A stretch of 64,000 nucleotides of DNA. Origin: Paramecium pentaurelia. Taxonomy: Eukaryota > Ciliophora > Oligohymenophorea > Peniculida > Parameciidae. The translations under genes and the position numbers were made by a program. The DNA is taken from NCBI GenBank assembly GCA_905183005.1, contig CAJJDO010000078.1, forward strand, positions 372,001-436,000, given 5' to 3'. How positions within the stretch are numbered: the stretch's first letter is position 1; every line of letters starts with the position of its first letter. Under the pieces are notes generated by a model. That model saw nothing but the letters and a program-made list of their open reading frames with translations, had not been told where the DNA came from and did not search any database. This document shows positions 1 to 12,225 of this stretch, piece after piece.

Positions 1-442
1 ATCTAATACTATAACTTTATTGGAGTTATTGGTTAAGAAGAAGTACGTGCTGGTGTTATTGATATCAGAGATTGTGAAAAAAGTACTAGAATTGTAATTT
101 TGTCTATTTATTTTAATTTAGGGTAAGTTGACTATTCCTTAATTGTGTAAATTCTTTGAATCCCTTAAACCACCTAAATCTAACGTAGAAGTTGAAATTC
201 ATGAACATGATGATTCTCATTTAAAATTAAATGATGAATTATAAGAAAAGATGTTCTTAGAAGGAGATGGATATTCTGTTGGAAAAAGAGACTTTGATGA
301 ATTTGCTAAAATCAAAGATATTGATCCTGTTCTATAAAATTTGATCAGATGGCACAAATATATGACTCATTTAACTAAATAAGATAAAGCTCCAGAAAAA
401 GTTCAATAATAAGAGGAACAGGTAGAATAAAAGTAAGAATGA
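1..442 (+). CDS. Threonyl-tRNA synthetase, C-terminal part (5' end off window), with GST-C/eEF1B-like tail
   Basis: Charges tRNA-Thr in the cytosol. Only the last 137 residues are present. The first ~50 residues match the anticodon-binding domain of class IIa synthetases: YNFIGVIGQEEVRAGVIDIR aligns with the YNFI.VVGE.E...GTVNIR block typical of ThrRS. A 28-nt intron (94-121, phase 0) is removed. Downstream the protein does not stop where ThrRS normally does. It continues with LNDELQEKMFLEGDGYS and RWHKYMTHL, which resemble the GST-C-like module of eEF1B beta (a FL.G...S..D pattern followed by RW..HI), then a Gln-rich end and TGA at 440-442. The synthetase assignment is strong for the visible domain. 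The tail assignment is by eye and moderate. Confidence 0.75.
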
Positions 443-1055
443 AATAAATTATATATATATTATATTAGATTTATAAATTATCATTTACTCTTGAGTGATA
501 TTTTTATATATAAAATCTGTAAAAATCACTCAAATTTCTAATTTATTTATATAAATATTAAAATATCCGTTTAAAATAAAAAAAGAGTGCACTCCATTTT
601 ATTTAAGTTTTTTTCTAGAAAACCAAAATTACTTTATGATAAACAATTAATTTCTTAAAATACAAATATAAAAAAGAATCATTTTGCTTATCTTATAACT
701 AAAATAACTTTACAAAATTTATATTATAAAAAAATTCATTTGAATTAGATATTAAATTAAAGAATACTTGAAAGTTTAGACTTTTTTTCTGTAAATATTT
801 AGCTCAGATATTCAAAATAAAAATTTGATGATAAAAATAAATAAGGTTTCATTTAAGAATTATAATTATAAAATAATATAAAAAATAAATAAAAAAAATT
901 ATAAAAATAAATAATAAAAATTATTTATTAAAGAATTTCTGATTTTTGTGAAATATTAATTTTTATTTAAAATTTTATAATTGTGCTCATTTAATATAAA
1001 ACCACGATTTAATTATGGGGAAATTTAAATCTTTTTTTTAAAAAGTTAAAAACAT
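443..1055. other. AT-rich intergenic spacer
   Basis: About 610 bp between the synthetase stop and the EF-2 start. It is strongly AT-rich with homopolymer A/T runs. I see no open frame with coding character and no repeat or RNA gene. It must hold the EF-2 promoter, but no motif could be assigned. Confidence 0.6.
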
Positions 1056-3617
1056 ATGGTAAATTTTTCAGTGGATCAGATCAGAGAGATCATGGACAAA
1101 TAAGATAACATTAGAAATATGTCTGTCATTGCCCATGTTGATCATGGTAAATCAACACTCACAGACTCATTGTTATGCAAAGCTGGTATTATTGCCTCCA
1201 AAGTTGCTGGTGATGCAAGAGCAACAGATACTAGAGATGATGAAAAGGAACGAGGTATTACTATCAAATCCACTGGTGTTTCTCTTTATTATGAATATGA
1301 CATCTATGATAACAAGACATTAGAAAAGTTTTTGATCAACTTGATTGATTCTCCAGGACACGTTGATTTCAGTTCAGAAGTCACAGCTGCCTTAAGAGTT
1401 ACTGATGGTGCACTAGTCGTTGTTGATTGTGTCGAAGGTGTTTGTGTCTAAACAGAAACAGTGTTGAGATAAGCTATGCAAGAGAAAATCAAACCAGTTG
1501 TCATGGTTAACAAAATTGATAGAGCTATTTTGGAATTAAAACATGATGGTGAAACTATGTATTAAAATTTTGTCAGAGTTGTTGATATGGTTAATGTTAT
1601 CATCAACACCTATTAATAAGAGGACATGGGTGATCTTCTTGTTCATCCAGAACTTGGATCTGTTTCATTTGGTTCAGGAAAAGAATGCTGGGCTTTCTCA
1701 TGCACAAGATTTGCCAGAATCTATGCTAATAAATTCAAGGTTGAACCACTTAAATTATAAGAAAGATTGTGGGGAGACAATTACTTTGATGCTGAAGGAA
1801 AATGCTGGAGAAAAGACAGTGTAAGTGGATCAGGTAAACCAATGAAAAGAGCATTTGTTGCTTTTATCATGGACCCAATCTGTAAATTAGCTAATGCAGT
1901 TATGGAAGGTAATATGGATATGGCTAATAAAATGTTTGAAACTTTGGGATTAAAACTCACATAAGAAGAAGCAAAATTAGGAGGAAAACATTTACTTAAG
2001 GCTGTTATGTCTAAATGGATTAATGCAGCTGATACATTACTTGAAATGATTGTCTGCCATTTACCATCACCAAGAAAGGCTTAAAAATACAGAACATCAT
2101 ATTTATATGAAGGACCATAAGATGATGCTATTGCTTAATCAATGAGAGAATGCAATCCAAAGGGACCATTAATTATGTACGTCTCAAAGATGGTGCCAAC
2201 TACAGATAGAGGAAGATTCTTTGCTTTTGGTAGAGTTTTCTCTGGTACTATTGCTACAGGATAAAAGGTTAGAATCATGGGAGCCAATTACAAAGTAGGA
2301 AAGAAGGAAGATTTATTTGAAAAAGCTATCTAAAGAACTGTTCTTATGATGGCCAGTAGAGTTGAATACATTCCAGATGTTCCATGTGGTAACACAGTCG
2401 GATTGGTCGGTGTTGATCAATATTTGATGAAGACTGGTACCATCTCAGATCATCCAGATTGCCATTTAATCAGATCAATGAAATATTCAGTATCTCCAGT
2501 TGTCAGAGTTGCTGTTTAACCAAAGAACCCAGGAGATTTACCAAAATTAGTTGATGGATTAAAGAAATTATCAAAATCTGATCCATTAGTCTTATGTACA
2601 ACAGAAGAATCAGGATAAAACGTTGTTGCTGGATGTGGTGAATTACACGTTGAAATCTGTTTAAATGATTTAGAAAAAGATTTTGCAGGTATTGAACTTA
2701 TTAAATCTGACCCAATTGTCTCATATAAGGAAACTGTAACTGCTATTTCAAACATCGTTTGTATGTCTAAATCACCAAATAAACATAACAGAATTTATGC
2801 TTAAGCTACTCCATTACATTAAAATTTACCAGATGCTATTGAAAAAGGATAAATTACACCAAAAGATGATCCAAAACTAAGAGCCAAATCTCTTAATGAA
2901 GATTATGAATGGGATAAGGATGATGCACTCAGAATTTGGACTTTTGGACCAGATAACAGTGGTGCAAACATTTTGATGGACAAAACATCAGGTGTTTAAT
3001 ATATGAATGAATTAAGAGAATCAATGGAATCTGCTTGGTAATGGTCAACAAAAGAAGGACCACTTTGTGAAGAAAATCAAAGAGGTGTCAGAGTCAACAT
3101 TTTGGATTGTGTTTTACATGCTGATGCTATTCACAGAGGAGGTGGTTAAATCATTCCAACTGCCAGAAGATTGTATTATGCATGCGAATTGACAGCTTAA
3201 CCAAGATTATAAGAACCAGTCTTCTTGGCTGAAATTACTGCACCAAATGACGCTACTGGTGGTGTATATAATTGTCTCAACACCAGAAGAGGAACAGTCA
3301 TTGAAGAAGAATAAGTTGCAGGAACCCCACTTTCAGTGGTATCAATATTATTCTATTTTCATAGGTTAGAGCTCATTTACCAGTCGCTGAATCTTTCGGT
3401 TTCACTGCCCATTTAAGAGGTATGACTTAAGGACAAGCTTTCCCTCAATGTGTCTTTGATCACTGGGCTGTTGTTAATGGTAATCCACTTGAAGTAGGAA
3501 GCAAAGTATTATTCTTAATTAATCATTTAGGTTAATGAATTAGTATTGTCCATCAGAAAGAGAAAAGGTATCAAAGTTTAATTGCCAGACCTTAATGAAT
3601 ATTTGGACAAACTCTGA
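1056..3617 (+). CDS. EEF2: Translation elongation factor 2 (eEF2)
   Basis: GTPase that moves the ribosome along mRNA after peptide transfer; cytosolic. The spliced model is 836 aa, normal for eEF2. Visible G-domain motifs are AHVDHGKST (about residues 26-34), DSPGHVDF (about 98-105) and NKID (about 152-155). The C-terminal LHADAIHRGGG loop carries the histidine (about residue 693) that is modified to diphthamide in this family. Two introns near the 3' end (3339-3364, 26 nt; 3506-3530, 25 nt) restore the conserved ending LDKL before TGA. The ATG at 1056 was chosen because it is the first in frame and gives a usual N-terminus (MVNFSVDQIREIMD). In-frame TAA/TAG codons fall where glutamine is conserved, which supports the ciliate code. 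Confidence 0.97.
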
Positions 3618-3701
3618 TCTAAATATTGTATTTTAAATAATGCAAATAATCAAGCTAAAAATATTGTATAATTTTTAAGAACAATCTTAAAAATAAAATA
3701 T

Positions 3702-4551
3702 TCATTTTTGATCTACAGTTCCAAAATATCTATCTCCAAAATCTCCTACTCCTGGGAAACGTAGATCTTATATAGTATTTAATGCATGATCCACTCCTGC
3801 AGTAATTACTTTTACTTTAGGAAATTAATGAAGAACCTTTGAGAGACCTTTTTCACATGAAACTATATTCACTGCAGTAATATTATCTTAACTTACTCCA
3901 TGTGATAATAATGCTTTGATAGCTGTAGTTATTCTACCTCCAGTTGTTATCATAGCATCTGTAAGAATTACCTAATTTATTATGTTTAATTTTACTTATT
4001 TTTGATCCACATCATCTGGTAATTTACAATAGATTAATTATGGATCCTTAGTCTAAGGATGTTCCTAAACTAAAATGAATCCAACTGATGTACCTGGTAG
4101 CACTTTTAGGGCTTCTCCTAAAAATGCATTTCCAGATCTTATCATCACTACTACACAAAATTAGTTCTACTCAAAACTTAACACTTATTATTATAAAGTT
4201 TGTTATCCATCTTAAGGTGACATTTTTTTGATATGCTCTGACACAGCCTTTTCTATTAGTAATCTAATCAATCGATCAGAATATAATCTAAAATGCTAAA
4301 ATTATTAATGATACTACTTTAGTTTATGTAGTTTTGTTTCGAATTACACTCAATATATGTTCAACTTGAAATTTATCTAATACATAAAGACTGGGAAACC
4401 TCAGACGAAATTATTATAATTCTGTATGAGAAATGAATGAAAAATAGGGAGCAGCACATTTAAATCGATTTTATTATTATTAGGCTATTAAAGTGATGCC
4501 AATAAGTCCAATCAATCCTGCTTTAACTATTTTTGAATTTATCAAAATCAT
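3702..4551 (-). CDS. Uracil phosphoribosyltransferase family protein
   Basis: UPRTase makes UMP from uracil and PRPP in pyrimidine salvage. The 267-aa model shows the family blocks in order: NKTT, then FRLYSDRLIRLLIEKAV, VMIRSGNAFLGEAL, a Q..P.....Y.KLP segment, the PRPP-binding region TDAMITTGG, and the uracil-binding C-terminus PGVGDFGDRYFGT. Introns lie at 4296-4317 (22 nt) and 3972-3995 (24 nt); the second has no in-frame TGA. The N-terminus carries a hydrophobic stretch (about residues 10-22, AGLIGLIGITLIA) not usual for soluble UPRTases, perhaps an organellar or membrane signal. In the PRPP loop the usual DPMLATGG reads DAMITTGG, so activity is likely but not certain. It is convergent with EF-2, 84 bp away. 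Confidence 0.88.
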
Positions 4552-4682
4552 CTTTTGAATATTTATTTTTATAATAATTACTACTGTGAATCTTAAGAAA
4601 ATATATATATAACAATGTTTGAAATACTTAAATTAACAGCAAATTAGAACAATTTATATTATTTAATATATTAAAAATAAAT
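4552..4682. promoter_or_regulatory. Shared divergent promoter region
   Basis: 131 bp between the UPRT start (minus strand) and the FtsH-like start (plus strand). It must serve both genes. It contains an alternating AT run near 4600-4610. No specific factor site can be named. Confidence 0.4.
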
Positions 4683-5987
4683 ATGGTTAATTTTAGATAA
4701 ATTATGCAAATAGTACTACGCAAATTTAATGATAAATTGAATGTATCAGCTTCTGCTGCTATGTTAATTGCTTTTTTTTGTATATATAAAGCAAAAGCAA
4801 AACCATCTTTGCCACTTGTGAAAATCAGCAATTTTATGTTGGTGTTACAAAAGAAATTAGTTGAAGAAGTAATTTATGATGGAACTCACATTTTATTTAG
4901 ATGTGTTAATTAAGCCTAATGGCTATCAACACAGGCTGATCCCATGATAAAGGGAAAGGAATTGCTGAAGGCATTAATGTAAGAATCTCTTATATGCATT
5001 CAAGGGAATATGGTGTTCCAAGATTCTAAAATTCCACTTAAATCTATTACTCTGAAAAATAAATGATGTATTTAATAATGAGCATTGCAGCATTATCATA
5101 TACTTTTGGCATACTTGCATCTTATATCATTAATTTATAGAAACTTGCTAATAAATCTATGATTGCCTCTTCTACAGGAGTCAAATTTGCAAACATTTAT
5201 GGATTAGATCATGCAAAAAAATAACTCTAATAAATCATTGAATATTTATAGGATCCATAAAAATTTAGAAATGTAGGTGCCAGATTAAGGAGAGGTGTCA
5301 TGATTTATGGTCCACCAGGTACAGGAAAAACAATGCTTGCCAAGGCTACAGCAACAGAAAGCAATGTGTAGTTTTTATATTGTTCAGCAACAGAATTCAT
5401 GGAGATATATGTTGGTACTGGTCCAAAGAGAGTAAGAGAATTGTTCAAAAAAGCAAGATAATTAGCTCCAGCAATTATTTTTATAGATGAAATTGATAGC
5501 ATAGCATATAAAAGGAAAAATTAAAATTTTGGATCAGAAACAGGAGGTGATAATGAAAGGGTAAGTACTTTAAATTAATTACTCACAGAATTAGATGGAT
5601 TTAAAGAAAATGAAAATATTGTTGTTATTGCAGCAACTAATAGAATTTAGATTTTAGATGAAGCTCTTTTGAGAAGTGGTAGATTCGATATTAAAATAGA
5701 GATCTAATTACCTTCAGAAAATGATAGAAAAGGTATTCTTGGTGTTCATTTACATAATGTAATAGAAAAATTTATGATTTCTTTAGAAAAAACATTAAAT
5801 TTCTTCTGGAATGATTGAATTAGTAGCCAAGAATGCAAATGGCTTTTCTGGAGCTGATATGGAAAATATTACAAACGAAAGTGCATATATAGCCATAGAA
5901 AAATAATAAGAGTTTATTATTGATTCAGACTTTTAGGAGGCCTTTAAAAAGGTCACTTAAGAGAAATAAAATTTTAGGGACTTATGA
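4683..5987 (+). CDS. FtsH-like AAA ATPase lacking the M41 peptidase domain
   Basis: 416 aa. The N-terminal half has FtsH-type layout: a hydrophobic segment, a short intermembrane-like domain and a second hydrophobic segment (MMYLIMSIAALSYTFGILA), followed by the linker VKFANIYGLDHAKKQLQQI. The AAA domain is complete: Walker A GPPGTGKT at residues 201-208, Walker B IIFIDEIDS with DEID at 260-263, sensor ATNR, arginine motif LLRSGRFD and the lid GFSGADMENI. The protein stops about 35 residues after the lid, exactly where the HExxH zinc peptidase domain of FtsH/Yme1/AFG3 should begin. Introns are 4979-5004 and 5759-5786; the first rejoins the two N-terminal frames. Start 4683 is the first in-frame ATG; 4704 is an alternative. 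It could be a mitochondrial regulator or chaperone; proteolysis is unlikely. Confidence 0.87.
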
Positions 5988-6027
5988 TTAAATTTTGAAT
6001 ATGTTTAACCAAAAATATATTAATTAT

Positions 6028-7349
6028 TCATAAGTATCTTTCGATCAAAATTTAGATATTATCTGGTACTTAATATGTAGTTCTGAAAAACTCTTTGAAA
6101 TGACAACCTAAATCTGATTTAAACTATTATTTCAATATATCCAAAGTATTAATTTAGACTACATGATTCAATTGTTATTGCAATAAGATTAAGAAAATAT
6201 TCTAAAACCATATCCCTTCTTTAATGTTTTTACTCAATAATTCACTTTTACTGCTACACATCCAGTAAACAATCCTTTATAAATTTTAGACTCCCTAAAA
6301 TAAAATATGGTTTTTACTTCAACAGTGAAATCCTTAATCGATTAAGCAGATATAACAAGGGCTAAACCAGAAGTAATTACTTTTTCGAATAATTCAAATT
6401 TTAGCTTAAAGTTTATATATTATAATAATTACACAACAAATGCTAAGAATGCAATCTATAACTTCATTTAAGAAGTATTGTTTATCATCTGATTATTATA
6501 ATACTTAGGTAAATAGATAAAAGATATTAGCTTGGATGTATTTTATTTAGTACTCTTCTTAACATAAAGTCTTTCTCAAGAGTAGGAAAGCATTCTTCTT
6601 TGAAATGTTTTTTAATATTGTTGAAAATATTAAGTTATCATAAGGAACAAATTTCAATTAAGATAATATTATCCAAACAGTTTAGTTTTCGATATGTTTG
6701 AGTAGAAGTTCAAATAATTTCTTATTGATTTAAAGAAACTCTTAAAAGAGTACTGCCTCAAACCATAATGGATTATTTTAATATAATTTTGTAAGGAAAT
6801 GTTAGGCATGTCTATGTTTCTCTTTTTTAAGTAACTCTAATGTCTTGGAATAATAGTCACTCATAACTGATTATTCTTAAGGAAAGAGTGATATATTTAT
6901 GGAATCAAAGGATAAAGTTAAAAGGTAGAATTCTAATTGATTATTGGCAGACAATTGTGCCACTAATTGGTTCAAAACATTTGTAAATGAACTAACACAT
7001 AATTGTTCAGGTATATCTGTAATATTTTCAAGTTTGGATTCTAAATTCACCATAATTTCTAGAGCAGCTGTCACTTCATTTAAATAAAAGTGATCATTAA
7101 CTTATTCAATAGATTTATTGAACACTAAGGCAAGTTCCTTAAAATATAATACAAACACACCTCTTTTCTGAGTTCCTATTATTTTAGATACAATTATTCA
7201 TATTAATAAATGTATTGTTGTCTTTTTTGGAGCAATTTATTTTGTATGTCTTCTTTTCTTTATGAATTTCTCACTTATTCTCTTTTTAATTATATCAACC
7301 CATCTGTTTAAATGTTAGAGGGAAAATCTGCATTTGAATTCAAATCCAT
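6028..7349 (-). CDS. Importin-alpha/ARM-like protein with IBB-type N-terminus
   Basis: 415 aa after removing introns 7138-7160, 6405-6432 and 6295-6317. The first ~50 residues (REQVRNSQRKEDIQNKLLQK) have the arrangement of basic and acidic residues of the importin-beta-binding domain of importin alpha. The rest is a Leu/Ile-rich helical solenoid with Trp and Asn at spacings reminiscent of armadillo repeats, but individual repeats are too diverged to number. If the family call is right, it carries nuclear localisation cargo to importin beta. It is shorter than standard importin alpha (about 500-530 aa), so it may be a divergent paralogue. No other domain is visible. Confidence 0.55.
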
Positions 7350-7402
7350 TATATTATTAATAAATTATTAATAAAAATTAAACCATTAAATTATATAATT
7401 GT

Positions 7403-10400
7403 TCATACTTTTCTTTTGATTAAATCTTTGCCAGTGCCTCTGAGAATGAAATCCACACTAGGGCCATCCTATACTTTTATTCTATATTTTGATTTATATA
7501 ATAATTCACCAGTAGGCTTGAAAATTAAATAAATATATTTACTTTGAATCTAATGAGAATTTTAAATGGTTATACACCTAATTCTCTTATATCATCAATT
7601 GTTATTTGATAAGGTAAACATGTAGCATGTGGTAAAGTGTGTACCATTGTAGATGGTCCATCTAATTTACCTTCTGTAATTTAAAATTCAAACACAGATG
7701 GATCATCAGTTTTCTTCATTTCTTCTTTGTCTTCTAAAGTCATTGTTCTATCAACTATATTTTTCCTTAATGGATTTTTTTAATGTTATAATTTCCATTA
7801 AGCAGGTACTAATGATAAATTTGATAAATAAATAGCAATAGTTTTATCTTCTTATACATCTCCAAAATCCAATACTTCAGGTCCTTCTACTTGATCAATC
7901 CCAGAAGTATTTAAATGAACAAATGGTCTCAATAAAATCCCTTCTAATTCAATTGATTGTTTATCTCCATTAGCATAAAATATATTAATTGATCCATGAT
8001 GATACACTTTATAAGTAAGAGGCCAATTAACTGGATCATTAGGTTAATAACCTTCAAATTTTATTAGTAATTCTACATGTGAATCTGTTACTAAATTGAA
8101 TGTTTTTGCTATTTCTGTCTTCATACCAAGTTCATATTTTTAAGGTGAATTGGTTGAAGTCTACATTATTTTAAATGGTCCTTCAATTTCAAAAGTACAT
8201 ACAAAACTTGATTTTTATCTATTAACTAAAATTAATTTTTTTTCTTATTTTTAATTATAACCACTAGACCATTTCTAAAATTTAACCTAAAATCCTCCTT
8301 CCAATTTTTCAAGCTTATCAAATGTCAAATAAGGTGTAATAGTTTCACTTTTTACATAAAAAGCTACTTCTCCTATTGTTTTATCTTAATTAATAAGTCT
8401 TGGTCTTGCAACTAAACATGCACTATAATTTCCAGTATCTTATGTAGTAAAATGTAAAGTAAAATGTTTCTCTTTCCTTTATTTAATTCTCTCTTTATTT
8501 GGTACTACTTAAAATGGACCATCCTTTGATTCTGGAGGTTCATTTGCTATAAATTAAACATCACATAATTAATCTGATCCTAATTATGGTTCTGTTATTT
8601 TAATTTCAAAATAATCAGAAATAGTACTATTTCCTAAATTATAAATTTTCCATTCCAATTCAATATCTTAAGGACCTGTATTCATAACTCTAAAATCTCT
8701 ACTGATTGTACCAAAGTTTCTCATATAAGTACCTAAATCAAATGTAGGAAAATCTGTTTTGTAATTAAATCCTAATTGACTTGGACTAATTACAATAGGA
8801 GATCCTTTAATATCTATTGCAATTGGAAATTCTTTAGTAGGAAGTCCTCTAATATCACAACACATTAAATCTTCAAATAATCCACAAATATCATTAAATA
8901 CTGTTACTTAAACAACAACAGATCCATATGCATTTAATGTACCAGAGGATGGTTCAAATACAACTGCAATACCCAAATTATTAGATAGATAAACTCTTTA
9001 ATCATGTTCCATCTTCTTTTATTTATTTAATTTAAGACCTGCTTCAGAAGTAAAATTATGTGTTTTCTCAATCTTATTTGTTAATAATACTACAGGTCTA
9101 CCTCCTTAAGTAATCTTTCCTTTTTTTGATACAGATTTAGAAATAGAAGATTCAGCAAATTTAATTGTTCTTGCTGCTTATGATTTAGCATCAAAATCAT
9201 CAAAAATAGTTGATTACTCTTCTAATGCATGTGGTTAATATTTTCTCATATACAAATTAAATTATGTATGAATACCAGATGTATTCTTAATTAAAAACTT
9301 AGCTTGTTTTGGTTAATTAATTGTACAATTATAAAATTCTAATTTATCCATTTATTAATTTTTTATTTCAGTATCTGCTTTTAAAAGTGATTTCCTAGAA
9401 TCTTTGAGACTTTTTGATTTAGAACTGACTGATGTTTTAGATGATATATGTGCACTATCATCAACTAATTCATATTCTACAGATAAACCATAAATCATAG
9501 TATTCATTTCAAATCCTAATGGATATTACAATCCTTGCACTTCACAAACAAAGAGTTCATTTAATTTCCCACCTTCTTTAGGTTTTATAGAGAATTTTAT
9601 AATTTAATTTGTTTTAGGTTTAAGAACTCCTTTTTTAGGTTCAAATTAAACCAAATATTTATCTTATTTTTCATTATCAACAACCCATTCAAAAGGAGTA
9701 CTGATATTACCTAAATTCTATAATTAAATGTATTATTATGCTCTTTAATCAAATGTGTATGTATTACCACAATAAAGTGTATCAATATTAAGAGATAATC
9801 TATTTAATGAGACACTTGGATTTTGAACTTCAGCAAATACATCTAAAACAATACAATCTCCATTTTCAACCTAAAAATATAAGAAATCATTATAGGTTTC
9901 AGCCTCTCTAGATTAAAACTCTACTTTAAATGAAATTGAACTATTTGGTTTGATTTCAAATTAATCTTTATTAAATAATAATCTTTAATCTGATCCAGAT
10001 TATGCTTTAATTAAAGCAGGAACTGGTGATAAATTATTTATAGTTAATTCTTATGATTCTAATGAATAAGTTTAAATCAAGCCATAATTTAACCAACTCT
10101 ATTTTACTGATATAATAGGAGCTATAATTTCAGCAAAAACTGTAATTAGAATAGAATTAGCATAATCAAAATCTACTCTATATTCTAATTTCTTATGACC
10201 AACTTCAGAACTTTATATTCCTAAGACAATTTCAGCTTCATTATTTATAACTCCTTATTTATCTTAAATATAGAAATAATCTAGTTGAAGTGGATTAATT
10301 TAATATTTCATTTAAGTTTTTGATGTTGTTGATAATTTAAATTTATATTAAGCCAAAGTATTCACACAAATAGGAATAGGAAATTTATAAAATTGAGGTG

Positions 10401-11803
10401 TAACACTCACTTCTCCAAGTGCAGACTTGCTAATTAATTCAAATTCAAAGTATGTTATTGATGGTTTAATACTATTAGATCCAATAGCAACTGATTATGA
10501 ATTATTTTCAAATTATTATTTTAAATTAGGAGGTGGATTTCTAATACTTTCAAATGGAATATCATCAATAATTAAATAGGCTGTTTAAAATAGTGGATAA
10601 TATTCTTCACTCTTTAAAAATATCTTAAAATCTATAACTTCATTAGGTTAAAAATATCCTTCTTAAGGTTAAATAGAATAATTATTTTATTCATCTTCTA
10701 ATTTTAATTCCTTATCATCATTTTATAGATACCAATGATATTTAACTTTAACAGATGTTTTATTTCTTATTTTTAATTGTCTACTAGTTTCAACTTTTGG
10801 AATAGGATCATTAAAAAATATCTTTTATAATTGTTCTTAATTTTCTAAATTAATATTATCAATTCCTAATATTCCTAATTCTACCATATTTCCTCTACCA
10901 ATCAATTTTAATGTAGCCTAAGTTAAATTATCACATCCTAATATAATGTTTTCAATAACTTCACCTTCAACATCTGGTTTAAATATTGCTTAAATGATTT
11001 AAGTTTCACCTTTATGTAAGAAGAATTCAGCAGGTGATAAATAGAAATTACCAATTTATATATAATTCTCTTCTTCTTATTAATCTTATTGATTATTAAT
11101 AAAAAAACGATAACCTGCTTCTCCTCCAGAATTTTTAACTACAAATCTTGTTTCTACTTAATCACCTATCCAACAACTCTAACAATCTAATTATGATGGT
11201 AAATCTAATTAAGGTGGTTCCTTTCTTGCTAATAATGGAACTTTTAAAATATGATCTTCTGTTATTACGGCTATTGTATCATCAAACTCTGCCAATGAAG
11301 ATGGATTAAATCTAACCTTTAATACTGCACTCATCCCTGGAGCTATAAATCCATCCTCTTTTGTTGGATATTTAATTGCTGCTATCTGAAACTCCTTTCT
11401 AAAATAATGTTAAATCACTCACTTTTCAGGTGGTAACACTTTGATTCTTTACAAAGTCCCAGTAGCATTGGTAACATACAAATCTATTTCATACATACCA
11501 TTCAACATGTACTCTCTAAATATCAATTATTTTGGAAAAACTCTAAAAGATGTAATTTAATCTTTCTCTACAACAATATCCTAAGTTAATTCAAACTAAT
11601 CTTACTTGCTTTGTATTGATATATGAAAATAGAACCGGTGCTTTATTAATTTTGAATCGAGGATTCTTTAGATAATTAACTCTCTTATTCATGTTCTTAA
11701 TAATTTGATTATTGATTTCTTTATCTTTCTCATTCATTTCCAATAAAAAATTGCTTTTATTTTTTTTCTATGTCACCGGTTTCAATGAAGTTGTTTCTTT
11801 CAT
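7403..11803 (-). CDS. HYDIN/DLEC1-type ciliary protein with ASH/MSP domains
   Basis: 1,441 aa after introns 11581-11605, 11399-11422 and 7517-7542. The sequence consists of repeated immunoglobulin-like segments of the ASH (ASPM, SPD-2, Hydin) type, recognised from recurring motifs such as RFVVKNSGG, FRVMNTGPQDIELEWKI, VVFEPSSGTL, IFKPDVEGE and the closing FILRGTGKDL. Such proteins sit in the ciliary axoneme, in central-pair or radial structures. I cannot decide between HYDIN, DLEC1/CFAP81 and related CFAPs from motifs alone. Part of the 5' end is present a second time at 12226-12895. It reads out of the same strand as the stress protein upstream, 56 bp away. Confidence 0.8.
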
Positions 11804-12224
11804 TAGAAGTTATTTAATTATATATATATTTATATTTAACTTTATTATATATTTTAAATTCAAGGTACCATTATAATATTTGCCTTTGCCTTTTTTAATA
11901 ATTCATCAGCTGTTGAACCAAAAAATGTCTTATTTTCTAATTATGCTCTATATCCATTTGAACCAAATACAACAAAATCAAGATCATCTGAATTATTTAT
12001 CATTTCAATCACATTTTCTATTGCTCTATAAGATGCATCCAATTATTTATATTACCATTTTCTTTAATATTTTCCCATAAACTCCTCAACTTTAGTCTTA
12101 ATAGTAGTTCCAAATGCCTCTCTATCTGGAGTAGGAGCAAAACATATCAATAAACTATCACGTTCATCAAAGGACAATGCAATTGCATTTTCTAAGGATT
12201 TATAAGATTTCTTAGATCCATCTA
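11134..12224. repeat. Copy A of a ~1.09 kb direct duplication
   Basis: This segment, holding the first ~670 bp of the ASH-protein gene and the last ~365 bp of a universal-stress gene, recurs at 12226-13313 in the same orientation. By eye the copies are roughly 95-97% identical, with scattered single-base differences and about 3 nt of net length change. Copy A ends exactly at the N at 12225. Confidence 0.93.
11860..12224 (-). CDS. Universal stress protein, C-terminal fragment (copy A, 5' end cut at the N)
   Basis: This fragment covers the last ~120 residues of the tandem USP-domain protein found complete at 12949-13848. It keeps the same ending (AKANIIMVP then TGA) and stays open. It is cut by the ambiguous base at 12225 and followed by unrelated sequence, so it is incomplete here. 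Most likely it is the other contig end of the same gene and not a second gene. Confidence 0.75.
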
Positions 12225-12225
12225 N
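12225..12225. other. Ambiguous base N at a sequence junction
   Basis: The only N in the window. Left of it the sequence is inside a stress-protein gene; right of it the sequence jumps back to inside the ASH-protein gene. This is the signature of a one-base gap placed between two overlapping contigs. Confidence 0.95.

Noticed and set aside
1129..1323. Second-frame ORF inside EF-2
   Set aside because: Shadow of the eEF2 frame; no conserved residues.
5041..5066. Apparent frameshift (ATGA overlap) in the FtsH-like gene
   Set aside because: Explained by a 26-nt intron at 4979-5004, which joins both halves in frame.
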